Notes: generated by a model not told the origin, from the sequence alone. DNA of 64,000 nucleotides from Diabrotica undecimpunctata (GCF_040954645.1 NC_092803.1:84182417-84246416), one strand, 5' to 3'. Counted from the first letter of the stretch, positions 1-12,290 are shown. Program-made: numbers and translations.

Positions 1-453
1 AAATTGTACAAAATTATAAAAAAATTGTTATAAATTTTAAAAATTAATTAAAATAAGTAATAAATTAAATTAAATTATATATAAAAAAATAAAATTAAAT
101 ACGATTACGAATAGTTTTTAATTAAAATTAATTAATATGCCCTCCCATTATTTTGATTCTTTTTATAATAATGATATTTGAAATGAACTAATTAAGCATA
201 AATACAATATAATAATGAAAATGTATATGATGAATAAATTCTATAGGTATTATATCTAACAAATTTTGAAAATTACTAAAATTATTAAACTAAATTTTTT
301 AAGAAAAAATTAAGATTTTTTAAATTATAAGGAACCTAAATGTGTAGTGTTATCTTAAAAATATTCAGTAATTATTATATATATTAATAATTCAGTAATA
401 AGCAAATATAAAATTTTATTAACCTACATAGTAATAAACCCCTATAAGAAGTA
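1..453. repeat. Dispersed AT-rich repeat, left part
   Basis: This stretch is an inverted copy of about 21451-21900: the segments around 240-420 (CTATAGGTATT, TTTTGAAAATTACTAAAA, AATTCAGTAATAAGC) recur in reverse complement there. A third partial copy lies at about 48560-48670. The pogo-like element at 454-3243 interrupts the repeat; its continuation after 3245 (TTCACTTCTGTCGGCACT) matches the reverse complement of 48575-48605. No coding capacity was seen. Confidence 0.7.
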
Positions 454-3243
454 AGGTAGAGTCCCCAAATATCGCCCCTCTAAGCAAAATCTTATATTCT
501 GAAATTTGATTTAGAGTTAAAATAATGGAAAAAACTGATTTAAGTAACTTAACTCTATGTCTAAGAGTTTTGCTAGTACGTTTCTACTAAATAAAATTTC
601 CTGAAGTAAAAATAAATAAATAACAAAATAAAGCAAATTTCGGTTCTTTAAAAATGGTATCCCAATTCCGTCCCCCACCAATCTGTTATAATAAATTTAT
701 TGAGATAGGAACATGTTTATACATTTTGATACATAAGTTCTATCTATTTACACCTCCAGACACAAATCACAAACAAAATTTTTGACCTTGGTTGAAGTTG
801 AACACATCTCATGGCCCCACTTACAGCATTCCGAACACCTTATCCATTTGTCTCCTCGCTTGTCTTGTGAGAAACGTTTTCCACAAATGGCAATGATGCA
901 TCTTCATCACCAGAACTATCCTCATCATCGGTTGATACCAATGGAACTTCCGTTTCGTCCTTAGAATCACTTGAATTTAAATCCCACTTCGTTGTTTTCT
1001 TCTCGGGACGTTTGTTTAATGATGTGCCAGGATTTTCTTCATCTTCTATGATGAGACGGTTCTTAGCCTTTGACTGCCTCTTCTCTTCTGCCATTTGTTT
1101 CTTGTGTAAAGAGATTTTGAGAGAAGTTTTGTGAGGAGATCCAGTTACCAAGAATGAAGTACCGGCTCCAGAAGTTGTGGAAGGTTCGATTACTGTAACA
1201 TTCTGGATGTCTCGTGGACTGACCACTTGAGGTGGGACTGGAACATTCTGGATGTCTCGTGGACTGACCGCTTGAGGTGGGACTAGAACATTCTAGTTGC
1301 CATTATCCCGTCCATTGGCAGGCACCTCTTGCTGTTCAAGTTGTCTAGCAATAAAATCATGCTCCTGAAAGACATCAGAAATAAATGGATGGATCCCAGT
1401 CTTCCTTAACCCATTAACGGCCGTTTCAAGAGTAGCTGCACGAAGATACGCCTCACAAAAAACACTGGATATTTGCAGTTTCCTGACAACTCTATTTGGG
1501 TTACTAGCCAACCATTGTTCTATAGCTTTTGCTTATCTAGTTTTCAAAGGAAACATAAACGATACATCCAAAGGCTGTACCTTGTCTGTTGAGTGTGGAG
1601 GAAGGCAAACTATAGATACTCCTGACTCTCTTGCAATGTCAATAAGTTCGAGATTTCAAGTGTGGGAATAGTGACCATCAATGTAAGCACAACAGGATTC
1701 TCTTTTGATGGATTCACAATAGAACTGAAGTGTTTAAACCACTTAAGAAACAATGGACCAGTTACCCAACCTGAATCTGAACATCCGCCTATCAACCCCG
1801 AAGGAGCTCCGTCAAGTAATTCTTCCTGTCACCTTTTAAGTGGAAATATTAACAAGGGTGGAATATACTGGCCTGCTGCTGACATACAGGTTATGACTGT
1901 GGTTGTGGATTCACGTTCAGCAGATAAAAGTTTTTGCACTTGCTTTTTCCGCTTACAGGTTACTACTCTAGTAGCTTTGTGCTGGACTACAGATATCACT
2001 GTTTCGTCTACATTAAATATTTTGAGGGGTCAAAGTTTATTTTCTCGAGTTCAGGCTTCAGGATAGAGAAATGCTTGTTAACATTTTCTTTTGTGAATCC
2101 TTTAGCTCTAGCCATTGACAAGTTCTGTGGTCGTTTGAGAGAAAGCTCTGGATGACCTTTGAAAAACAGTCTAACTCACTTTTAGTGAGTTAGCCTTTGA
2201 TTCATTCGAGAAAGGATGAGGTACTTGGTTTAAAATGGCTAGTTGGTAAGCCAATCGCCTCAGGTCAGAAATAGTCAGTCCATAATAATGCTGCTCCATA
2301 TCCAGACAGTGTTTGACAAGACTTTTCTCGAGGTCAGCTGTAAAAACTGACTTCCTTCCAAATTTTGATATCACACATTCTTCTGGTGTGCGGTCAGATT
2401 TGACATAATCTTTTAAAGTAGCCCTCGGAACACCAAAGGTCTTAACAGCTATTTTATATTCCATTTCTTTATCTCTCACAGCAGTGATAGCTCTCACCAT
2501 GGCATCAGGATTCCACGCTTTGCGTTGTGGCATCTGAATAAATTTAGACCTTGTATTGATTTATCAATTTACGCAATTCTTAAAATTTTCATCTTTTTCA
2601 CAGAACTCTAAGTTTAATAACAACATTATTGTTCAAGACTAAGGTGTCTACATGTTAAAACTATTATAACATATCGAATAGTGATTATATATCCATAAAA
2701 AAATAATTTAAGTAGTCAGGGAAAATCAAAATTTATTGAAAGAAAATATATGAAAAGATTATTAAATCCGTCCCGGGACGGATTTGAGAACCTCAAAGTG
2801 GGCAGATTTAGGAATGCCGTTATATAAAACATGGCCGCTGTTCGTGACGAAACGACTACAACTATACGGCTGTGACAAATGAAATATAATACTCAAAGAG
2901 TATTATATCTATACTATTATATATTATACTATTATTATCAATCGATAAATCAGTTTAAACTTATCTTTAGGCGTCAATATAAGTATTTAAAGTAGATTAC
3001 AAACTTTTATTTACTTAGAGTTATGAAAGATAACTTAGATAATTTAGATTTATGAAAAATTTAAGGTTAAGTGAACAGAACAAAGAATCCTACGTCACTG
3101 ACACTATAAACGTCACTTTTTATAGTACACTGGATACTGGATCGGTTTGAAGAGTTTCCTTACTCTCTCACAAGGTTGCAGTATTGTCCGTAGAAGTTAC
3201 AGTGGGGGACGAAATTAGGGGACGGATTTTGGGCAGTTTACCT
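454..3243 (-). mobile_element. pogo-like DNA transposon with TA target duplication
   Basis: The ends are imperfect inverted repeats: the left end begins AGGTAGAGTCCCCAAA (454) and the reverse complement of the right end begins AGGTAAACTGCCCAAA (3243). Both are flanked by TA (452-453 and 3244-3245), the target duplication of the Tc1/mariner/pogo superfamily. The element is about 2.8 kb and holds a decayed pogo-type transposase on the minus strand. It split a dispersed repeat that resumes on the other side. A palindromic CCGTCCCGGGACGG lies internally near 2768. Confidence 0.8.
748..2533 (-). pseudogene. pogo-like transposase with C-terminal PHD-like zinc tail (broken)
   Basis: Read on the minus strand from ATG at 2533. 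The first ~110 codons form a psq-type helix-turn-helix (MPQRKAWNPDAMVRAITAV, then VKTFGVPRATLKDYV). Through several frameshifts the pogo DDE_1 domain can be followed: NVDET near 2010 (first Asp), LDGHYSH near 1670 (second Asp), and LPPHSTDKVQPLDV near 1590 (third Asp). These are followed by the usual C-terminal block (TGIHPF) at 1293-1511 and an acidic Ser-rich linker at 840-1226. After one more frameshift, 748-890 encodes a cysteine/histidine tail (ICGKRF, CSECCKWGHEMC, CDLCLEV) resembling the PHD-like finger seen in some insect pogo proteins. Function of an intact copy: cut-and-paste transposition at TA. This copy cannot make an intact protein. Confidence 0.8.
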
Positions 3244-3273
3244 TATTCACTTCTGTCGGCACTCCCCAAGTGC

Positions 3274-3406
3274 ACGTTTCAATTTCCACTTCGGAAATCG
3301 TTCTCGAAATACAAAATTAAACAAATTTTGTTACAAAAGTAATAAAAAACAAAATTTGTTTAATTTTGTATTTCGAGAACGATTTCCGAAGTGGAAATTG
3401 AAACGT
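3274..3406. repeat. Foldback inverted repeat, 59-bp perfect arms
   Basis: 3274-3332 and 3348-3406 are exact reverse complements with a 15-bp spacer. The right arm continues to 3460 (GAAACGTCAACAAACG, then TTAATTGTGGCTTATTCCC). The same sequence forms half of the MITE at 34615-34749. This is a rearranged or dimerised copy of that short family. Confidence 0.9.
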
Positions 3407-4179
3407 CAACAAACGTATTTTAACCTTTAATTGTGGCTTATTCCCATTTAAATAGTAATCTTCTTTACTTAGTTTTTCAGTTTTTCAACTTTTTATTTAG
3501 CTTTTTTTATTTATTCATTGGTATTTGATTTAGCTGTACCATTGTTTAAATAGGACTAGTTAGCCAACGCAATGTATAAATTTGTTTGATTCTAATTGAG
3601 ACAGTCACTAGATGTCACCACTCTTTCTGTCTCAATAGATTTTAATATACCATTGTTTGTTTGATATACATTATACTAGATGGTGCTATGTGAAAAAGTT
3701 AAGGACTAAACTAAACGTCCATTTTTGATCCACTGAATTAAATTCACCAGCGTTGCAATGTTTCACTGACATAGTAGCAACAGGTTTACTTGTTAAACTA
3801 AAAATGTTACAAAAAACAGACCTTGAATCACTTAAGATATTCATTTAAAATAGAGTTATTACTATCAACTAGTAAATATCGTGTCAACTAAAATTGTACA
3901 TAAACGTACTGTGGCTTCTAAATCTTCCTATATCTAAATCAGTTTAAAGAATTTAAATATTTTATTTTATTTGGAAGTGTATTACAAAAATTTGGTCCGA
4001 GGTAAGTAAAACATTTTAATTATATGTGTTTAAAACATAAAAAAACATTGTATGAGAAAACAAATTAGGTATTTAGAAATAAATTCTACCGGATACTACA
4101 TACATTCGATAATATTTGAAAAAAGTGATTTTAAATTAAAATAATGTTACTTCCATAATAAATAAATGGTTTTTTACAG

Positions 4180-4303
4180 ATGGCCGGAAATATTTGTTGT
4201 TATTACAAATGTGGTTTATCACCATACAATATTCATGGATTAAGAATGTTCAGATTTCCGACAAAAATCCTTCGGCTTGTCAAAGATGGATATTACACTC
4301 TGG
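4180..4303 (+). pseudogene. THAP domain, first exon (frameshifted)
   Basis: ATG at 4180 directly follows a splice acceptor (TTTTTTACAG). A donor GAG|GTAAGT near 4001 suggests a noncoding first exon. Translation begins MAGNICCYYKCGL and reaches FRFPTK; a one-base deletion then shifts to the frame reading NPSACQRWILHSG, ending at a GTAAGT donor (4304). The spaced CxxxC at the start, the FRFP motif and the CQRW tryptophan are hallmarks of the zinc-coordinating THAP DNA-binding domain. The exon ends in phase 1, which agrees with the second exon at 12104. Other THAP genes in insects are host genes, but the surrounding TIRs favour a transposon origin. Confidence 0.7.
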
Positions 4304-4599
4304 TAAGTAAATAGAAACTTTTTTTATATTCTTTTATTTTACACCGTTTCCGTTACGTAATTAACTTGAAAAAATGTTTAATTTTTTTTTTCATTCATCA
4401 TTTTTTATTATCGCCAGGGTGCACGCGTCATATTCGAGATGCATTAATTTGAATTTTACGTTTTCGTTGGTATTATAATTATGATATAATAAACTTCGGA
4501 AAAACAAATTAGTGAATAATTCTAATAGCTATAAAAATAATTCTTTAGCTATTTATTGTATTGAAAAGTAGAAATAAGTTCATCTTTATCGGAGAACTA

Positions 4600-6850
4600 A
4601 TTTATACAAAGGTCCATCTGGGAAAAAATTATTGGTTTCACGTAAAAATTTTATACAGATATTTGAAGGTTCTAAAAGATATATGAGGGTTAGTTAATAA
4701 TAAATCTGTGAAGACATACAGGTGATTTTGGCTATAAATGTTTTTTATCCAGTTAGAGAAAAATAGTTAAAATAAAAATTGTAGATTCAAAAAGTTCTTC
4801 CATTTGTGAGTTTCTAAATTAAAATATATAAAGAATTCACCAAAATAGTTGCAAAAAACCCTTGATTTTGCAGAAATTTATAAATTTTAATAACTTTGTT
4901 TTTGCATAATGGTATGTAATGTAACTAATAAAAATAGTAAGGATTTGTTTATCGTAGAAAGCGATTATGTAAACAACTTTTTGTTGACCTATCCCAGTTT
5001 AAAAAAAAATTATGTTTTACGTGCCACAGAAGCCAAGATATTGCAAATTCTGCAATCGCGCTTCATTTTGAAAAAGTTCAAATCTAAAAAAAAACCGAGC
5101 TCAAATGGTTCTCCATTCTACTTTTCCGAAGCGGAATTTTACGAATACCATCATTTTAACGGGTTATAAATTTTTACTTCTTTACCGCATATACCATTAT
5201 GTAAGTTGGAACGCACAATTCAGATCTTCATTTAGGGTCCCTTCAATTTTCAGCTCTTACTGTTAATAGACAATGGAAGTATGATTTTAAGAATAAAATT
5301 CTTTGGTTTTAAATATAAAATGCTCTCTTGCCTAGTAATGGTCATAGAAGATTCTGTTTTTTTTTAGAAAGTGTGTTTTTCACCAGTTTTTCATAAGCCT
5401 CTAAATAAGTTTGTGGCATAAACGATATCAACGTTATTATAAATGTTTATAAACAGATTAAATAACCTATAAACTATTTGCTCTGATTGATATTTAGCGC
5501 ACTTTAATAACTTACTAATTTCCATAATTTCAAGGAGCTATGTTACATGTCCTTGCCCAAAAAAGAGTTATTATAATTTATAAATAACTGCAAAAATAAG
5601 ATTTTTTTTGCAACTATTTCGGTTAATAGTTTTATGTATTTTAATTTGGATACTCTCAAAAATTACATAACTTTTTATGATCTACAACTCTAAAAAAGCT
5701 GAAAAAATCTTAAACAGGTATTTAAAGTCTCTAAAAGGTATATGAGGGGTAGCTGATGAAAATTATGTGAAGACTTCAGCTAATTTTGCTTTGCTTTTTT
5801 ATTAAACAATCGTAAAAAGTGAAAAAAGTTTATGCGCATAAAACGTTTCTTATTCATGTTAGAGATATATGGTTAAAATAAAAGTTATAGATCATAAAAT
5901 GTTCTCTAATATTGATATTTTTATAATTAAAATACATAAAGAATTGACCGAGATAATTTAAAAACCCTTATTTTTAAAGTAAAATTTATAAATGTTAATA
6001 TAAATATAAATAATATAAATATAAATAACTTTCTTTTCTGCATAACGATATGTAATAACTATTTAAAATTATGGCAGTTAATGAGTTTTTAAAGTGTGCT
6101 AAATATCATACAGAACGACCATACAGTTTATGAGTTATTCAATTTGTTTATCCAGGAGACCGATTATTTAAACAACTGTACTTGACCAAACAGTCACTCT
6201 AGGGTTATTTTGTAAATAGATATCGATTTTTATGGCTTCGTTTTAAATTATTAAAAAAAAACATCAAGATTATATTAAATTTGTTTTTAAAAATCAGTTT
6301 GAAGAATAACAAATTTTTAGCATATAAAAATTTCTAATAACTTTGACTTTTTTATGTCATACACTTGTAGGTAGGCTTAATATAAAGCTAATAAAAAAAA
6401 AACATTTAAAAAAAAACCAAAACCTTCTATGGCCCAGAGGAAATCAAATAGCATTTTTTTTCTTATTTAAGAAATTGCCAATATTTTCATTGTTTATTAA
6501 CATTAAGAGCTGAAAATTGAACACATTGTAAAATAATATCTAAATTTTATAATTCGATTTAAAAATGGCATACACAGTGAAGAAGTAAATTAGTTTTGAA
6601 ACATTAAAATAATGGTACTCGTAAAATATCGCCAAAGAAAAATGCAAGGGAGATCTGTCCGCTGCAATTTCTCAGCTTGTTTCTTGTTATTGGTTATGGA
6701 AATTTCTGTTTTTTTTTTTATTGTGCTTTTACACCAGCTTTTCATTGAGCCTACGTACAGCCGTATGACATGAAAAATATCAAAAGTAGTATAAATGTTT
6801 AGAAGCTAAAAAGCACTTTTTCAAACTGTTTTTTTTTTTAATAAAATGTT
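4600..6850. repeat. Mosaic of diverged direct and inverted AT-rich duplications
   Basis: One module (AAATTAAAATA, AAAGAATT, ATAGTTGCAAAAAACCC, TAATAACTTT) occurs at 4810-4900 (+), 5545-5660 (-) and 5915-6040 (+). 5450-5660 and 5915-6170 are inverted copies of each other. 5125-5207 recurs inverted at 6563-6640, and 5250-5275 inverted at 6486-6525. 5345-5455 recurs directly at 6699-6800. The copies have diverged. An 86-codon open frame at 4909-5169 lies partly in the inverted module and resembles no family I know. Confidence 0.6.
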
Positions 6851-7260
6851 GAAGTTTATAAATAAAGCTTCAAATAATCGATTCAAAAAACGTCAAATAA
6901 CTGTCAAAGGTTAAACACCCTTTTTAAAGTTCCTCACGGATTTTAAAGATTTAAACAGTGTTAAACAGATAAAGTAATTCATCGACGAGTTAACAATACG
7001 AAGCGAAGTTCTTTAATCACAATGTGATAAGAAAACGAGTATCAAATTTGGTTTTATATTTCAATAGTCGAATTTAATTGCGGCTATATTGGTGTAATTA
7101 AAGAAAACCAGTGAAAATCCCAAGAAATAGGTGAGATCCTTTTTTTCTTTCTTTCCAGTTTGGAAGAGGGTCCATTAGGTACTCACATTTAGGTATTGTG
7201 TTACGGTCTGGATAACCAGGACTACACATCATGAACAGCAATTAAATATTTACATTTACA
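6850..7260. other. No gene recognised
   Basis: AT-rich sequence between the inverted duplications and the start of LINE ORF1-like sequence. No open frame, tandem repeat or splice-bounded exon stands out. Confidence 0.4.
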
Positions 7261-8560
7261 CAAAACAACTTCAATTCCAACCCAAAATCATATGTCGTTG
7301 ACGCAGTCTCTAGACCTCCTTCCCGTTCGTTTTCTAAAAGGGAACAAGTTATTGTCATGCACTCCATTTTGAATACTGTTTTATTTAAATATATTAAAGA
7401 AATTGGTGAAATAGTTTATCCAAAAAATATTACTTTTACATCTCGTATTTCAAATAATCGAATCTGCATTTTCCTCACTTCTACCGACATCGTTGATCAA
7501 CTAATACACCGAACGTCATAATTAATTCCACCGTCATCTTTATCTGCAGGCTTCTTTCGGCGACCAAAAGAATCCACATTTCAAATGTATCTCCTTTCAT
7601 CCCGCATTCCTAATCGAGCAGTCCCTAAAAAATACGGAACATCAGATGATCAATAGGCATATATCATGAGTTTTCCTAGGGTAACATTTGAAATAGCTGA
7701 CAAGGTGAACTTCGAAGTGCAATCTTCTCTGTTAATTAACCATGAAAATACATCCTTTAAAATATTTTTATTCTCTGACAGACTATAGTGTTTTCTTTGT
7801 AAGCTTACGGGTCGTACCGTGGAGTCTGATTGCAAAGTCTCCAGTTGACCAGATCAGACACTCATTGCAGCTAATGCTCCTCCCTCTTTTTCATTTTCAG
7901 CTGACTCTAAGGAGTCCTTAATCCTGAATCCTTAACCTTATCAAAAGAATTTCTATCTTCAGAAATTAAGTCCATCTCCGTTAACTGCATACCCATCCTG
8001 GCTGCCATTATGGATTTATCCATCTCTCGTCGTACTAATTCAAAGCCCATATTGGCAGTAGGACAAAAAAGGGGACACTTCAATGACAGTTCTCATGATA
8101 CTCCTACCATCTATCTTCATCCGGTATTCTTGCTCTATTAAGTTCTTTTCCTCCTTCGACATTTTCAATGCCACCGAAACCAGCCAAAAAATGTCCAAAT
8201 CTAATCTTTGATTGGATTACTCGATGAAACCCTATTATATTTCCGCTATAGAAATGATTTACAAAGATAATCCGACTAATTTTACACTCAATTCCACGCA
8301 ACTTATTACATTTCTTAAGAACTCTTTTGTATGTATCACCCCACTACAAGAAGCTTAAAAATCCTCCAACATAGATGGTATTCAAAAGGACTTATTGCAG
8401 CTCTACATAGGTACAAGGAAAAGATCACTAAAAAACCGTATCACTAGAATCTTAAAAAAGTTAAAAGAACAGCCTATCTCCGACTTACAAGAGTATATAT
8501 AAGTGCATCCTCTGATAAATCTTCTGATGTCAAATCTAATCACAGCATACATGATGAATA
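7260..8560 (+). pseudogene. LINE ORF1 (gag-like) relic, probably I-like
   Basis: Plus-strand translation, with many stops, shows a gag-like order: REQVIVMHSILNTVLFKYIK, then ISNNRICIFLTSTDIVDQL, then RIPNRAVPKKYG, and a C-terminal stretch HRWYSKGLIAALHRYKEK near 8365. These resemble ORF1 of insect I/R1-type LINEs that carry RNase H in ORF2, as the sequence at 9304-11760 does. CCHC knuckles are not clear. The two relics probably belong to one element lacking most of its endonuclease. ORFs on the opposite strand here (7650-7835, 8104-8301) look like antisense shadows. Confidence 0.5.
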
Positions 8561-9146
8561 AAATTTCTCTCTTTCTCTCGCATTTATTAATTTTTTCTGC
8601 TCTCTGTATATTTTTACTTCATCTTTTGCCAAACTTAGACACGATATTTAATTAAGTAAGAAAACTTTATGTACATCAAATACTAGCCCAAGTCCAGTTT
8701 GGAAAAAAAATTGTTAACAAAAAATAACCTTAAAATATCCAATCTCTTTTTTAATCGAAAGGTTATCCTTGACAATTAAGAGACAGCCAAGATTCTGGCA
8801 GAAAATTTAAATTAAAAGTTTTGCAACAAATCTGGACCTAACTATATATACTCTTTTCTTCCTTCGCCCTTTCATTATTCATCCTCAGTTTCACAACAAG
8901 ATACCAATCATCCGAACTCTCTTATAAACTATTTCGAACTAAAAGCTGCACTCAAATCCTATAAAAACACAAAAATTAGGGTTTTCTAGAATTATCTTGA
9001 AAAATTTCTCGAAAATTCCTTAGGCACCAATGAACCTCTAAATGAAGCCAGTAAATTTACCACTGACATACCGCTGACAATCGTTAATGAAAGATCTTGC
9101 CCTAATCTATACTAAGATAAAAGAAAAATCATTACAAAAAAAAATT

Positions 9147-9300
9147 TTGTTAAAATCCTTTATAAAAGGTACATAAATTAAAAAACCCAAACGGGCTATG
9201 TCATGAAGACAAATTGTTTTCGGAATCCATATTCCATCATCAGTGTCTAGGTGTACATTTTTTGAGCCACTAAATATCTGGGTAAAAACCCGATAAAAGT
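9147..9300 (-). mobile_element. Penelope-type leader fragment with hammerhead-like core
   Basis: The block GGGCTATGTCATGAAGAC, GTTTTCGGAATCC, CATCATCAGTGTCTAGGTGT and GAGCCACTAAATATCTGGGT recurs in a diverged copy at 26345-26540. On the minus strand it reads CTGATGA (9243-9237), a 5-bp hairpin GGAAT/ATTCC with a 4-base loop, then GAAAAC, which is the order of a hammerhead ribozyme core. Such ribozymes are known in Penelope-like elements. A convincing stem I was not found. The block interrupts the LINE relic at 7260-11760. Confidence 0.5.
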
Positions 9301-9303
9301 TAT

Positions 9304-11760
9304 ATGTTACAATTTAGTTTACATTATTTAGTTTTATATATTAGGATGTTAAAGTTACCAGTGGATATGATAACTCCACTCTCATTTATAAAAAAAACTG
9401 TTTCACAAATCCAAGGCAATAAAACTAACCTTCATCCTATGAATTTAGTCATCCTTCATTCCTATATCCTAACTGTTTCTCCTATCATCTTCTTCAACAA
9501 CACAGTTATCTCTGACAGTCAATTCATTTCTGACACACTCGCTAATGGGGTTGAAGACAGATTCAATAAAAGTAATATAGCTTTTACTCCCAGTTCTTTA
9601 CGCGCTCAATCTTTCTCCACCATCTCGTCAACTCCACACGATGTCAAGTTTATGAACGGCTTGTTTACCCTAAATAAACTAAAATTTACCTTGTTTTCAT
9701 TTACAAAATCTGCTGATGATCCCGATGATATCCCTTATATATTTTTAAAAAATCTCTCTAATACATCTCTCTCCAAACTTCTCGAAATTTATAACCTTAT
9801 CTAGAACACACAAAAATTCCCAGATGTTTGGCGCAATTCTATAATCATTCCAATTAAAAAACCTGACCAGCCCTCTATAACTCCAATATCTTTCGTCTGA
9901 TTTCTCTTACTTGTATTACCTGCAAACTTTTTGAAACAATGATCAATGAAATACTCACGTGGTTCGTTAAACAGTATAATATTATTCCCGACGCTCAATC
10001 CGGCTTCCGACGTAATCGGTCTACTATTGATAACTTTTTTATTTTTCAAACACACATTTCTTAAGCAATCTATAATCAACAAGATGTCGTAGCAACTATA
10101 TTTAACGTTGAAGGGGCATTTTATTCAATCTCCAGAAAAGCAATCATTGACAAAAATTCCCACTATAATTTAAATGGTAATATTTTCTCATTTGTAAAAA
10201 AATATCTAATTGAAAGAATCTTTAAAGTCCTTGCCAAGGGTAAACTTTTTCGATCTCTTCCTCAAAATTAAGGTGTCCCTTTAGAATCTGCATTAAGTTT
10301 AACTTTATTCATTCTTGCTATCAACGAAATTTTTCCTCCCATCAAATATGTTCAATACGCTGATGACCTAATCATTTACTGCCATCTTAAATATGTCCCA
10401 TCCTCATATAAACTTATACAAAGTGTAGTAAATCTACTTCAAGATAGATTTAACAAACTAGGATTATCACTCTCTGAGAGCAAAACCAAATTAATAAAAT
10501 TTTCCATAGGGATTTTCACTCCCTTACCCCAAATTTTATTTAACAATTCTCTACTTTCTGGTGTTAATTATTGTAAAATTCTCGGTTTTATGTTTGACTC
10601 CAGATTAAATTGAAAAAATCGAATCTCTGAACTTAAAATCAATTGTTTTAAAAGGTTGAACATTTTTAAACCCTCAGTCATCTTCAATGGGGTGCCAATA
10701 AAACTACTTCTAGGTCTGAGCGCTTTTCGCTTTAGTCCTATTGAGAGTGTATACCGTGAATCTAATGAACTTTCTCCTACCCTAAGACGATAATCACTTC
10801 TACTTGTATGCTGCATCAACATCTGCAAATCCATGTAATCTTGTTCATTCCCTAATTGCCACAATGCCGTCTTCTTCCACTAACAATAACCAACACCTTA
10901 TCATAAAACCTATACCTCAATTAATTTGTCCACTACTTAAAAATATTGACCTTTTTCTGACTAGTTTATTTCCTCTACCTTTACTTCCCCTCTGGGCTAA
11001 AGATATCCCTTCAATATATACCTCACTCACTATTTTTAACAAACTTGAATCTTCTAACCTTCTTATAAAGAAAGCATTTTTAGAATTTAATTCTCTATAC
11101 AGATGCTTCTAAAACTACCACTGGTATTGGTTGTGCAGTAACCACTAAACATGAACTTGTAAGATCATCTCGGTTACCCTTAATATGCAACGTTTGCACA
11201 GGTGAACTATATAGTATTGTGTTGGCTTTTAAATGCATCTCACATCAAAACAGACATATTGCCATTTGTTCAGATTATCTTTCATATATCCATTTAGTCA
11301 ATACAATTTTCACTGAGCACCTATTAGTTCAAAACATTCATGACATATACCAAAATCTCTCTGCTTACGATGTAACAGTCTCTCTCATATGGCTGCCTTC
11401 TCATACCGGAATTACTGGTAATAAAACAGCAGATCATTTTGCCAAAGAAGCTACCAACCATGGGGTGACTTAAGTCACTCCAATTCAACTAGCTAACGAA
11501 TCTCGAAATTCGTTTTTAAAAAGTCGGTAGAGGATACTTGACAAAACTTAGAGCAAAAGAGCAAAACAACTTTTCATAAACTTCAATCTTTTATTGGTCA
11601 TCTCTCCCTAGACTTCATAACTAGAAGAGAAGCATCGACTATTACAACTACGAATCAACCATACCAAACTTACCAACTGCAAACAATTCACCAACCTGTA
11701 TAAAGCACTGGATTTGAAACCTACTTTAAGGAACTAGAGAATTGTCTACCTCTTCCTCAA
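9304..11760 (+). pseudogene. I-like LINE ORF2 relic: reverse transcriptase and RNase H
   Basis: Frames on the plus strand give the RT landmarks in order: DDPDDIPYIFLKNLS (9714), FPDVWRNSIIIPIKKP (9820), LISLTCITCKLFETMI (9900), AQSGFRRNRSTIDNF (9990), the catalytic VQYADDLIIYC with YADD at 10355-10366, and LGLSLSESKTKL (10465). The fingers and palm contain several stops. Near 11110-11473 is an RNase H domain: YTDASKTTTGIGCAV, then GELYSIVLA, ICSDYLS, and SLIWLPSHTGITGNKTAD. RT plus RNase H without an integrase indicates an I-group LINE. After 11473 a diverged C-terminal tail continues to about 11760. The element cannot be active. Confidence 0.75.
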
Positions 11761-11985
11761 CTGTAAATTGTATATGTTGATTATGATACTTGAAAATGTT
11801 GACTATTTCAATAATTTTGTGTTTAGGAAGTGCCAAAACTAAATCATCTACATATATTTAAAAAAAGGAATGAAAAAAGTGCAATTGTTGATACAATCAC
11901 TGATAACATCATCCTTGATATAGCTACTTAGAATGGGTGAAAGACTAGATCCCATACCCATACCCATACTACCAAAAAAATTAAA
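11755..11985 (-). pseudogene. Penelope-like reverse transcriptase fragment
   Basis: The minus strand reads MGSSLSPILSSYIKDDV, then CINNCTFFIPF and YVDDLVLALPKHKIIEIV. The GSSLSPI block and YVDD catalytic box are characteristic of Penelope-like RTs. A one-base shift separates the two halves. Only the RT core survives; it abuts the LINE relic. Confidence 0.65.
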
Positions 11986-12103
11986 AATATGTTGGCATAA
12001 CTGCCAAGTTATTTATATTTTGAATACAGAAATTGTTTTTTTACTTTATTGTGCAGAAAATTGCCTTTTTTTTTCAGTTGTGTTAATAATAATATTGTTG
12101 TAG

Positions 12104-12290
12104 GTAATGCTGCATTGGAAAGTCTGGAGCTACCCGATTTAAAAAAAAATTTCTATGCAGTAAGCATTTTGACCAAAACTATCTAAATGCAAACCAAAAA
12201 AATATAGTGAGGTAGAAGAGGAAGGTTTGTTAACGACACCACGCGTTTTTCATACGTTTTCGATAGCAAAACAATCATCCACGGTGCCAA
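12104..12290 (+). pseudogene. THAP domain, second exon (frameshifted)
   Basis: The exon follows an acceptor (TTGTTGTAG) and joins in phase 1 to the exon ending at 4303, giving NAALESLELPDLKK. After an extra base in a run of A residues, the frame continues LCSKHFDQNYLN, which contains the CxxH zinc ligands and HF of the THAP domain. A further shift gives a segment like the usual domain end (GLLTTPRVFHTF). Together the two exons make one complete but broken THAP domain split by an approximately 7.8-kb intron. No transposase catalytic region was found downstream before the right TIR. Confidence 0.65.

Noticed and set aside
4909..5169. 86-codon open frame in AT-rich sequence
   Set aside because: Its 3' part is a module that recurs inverted at 6563-6640, it has no family resemblance and no splice support, so it is probably a chance frame.
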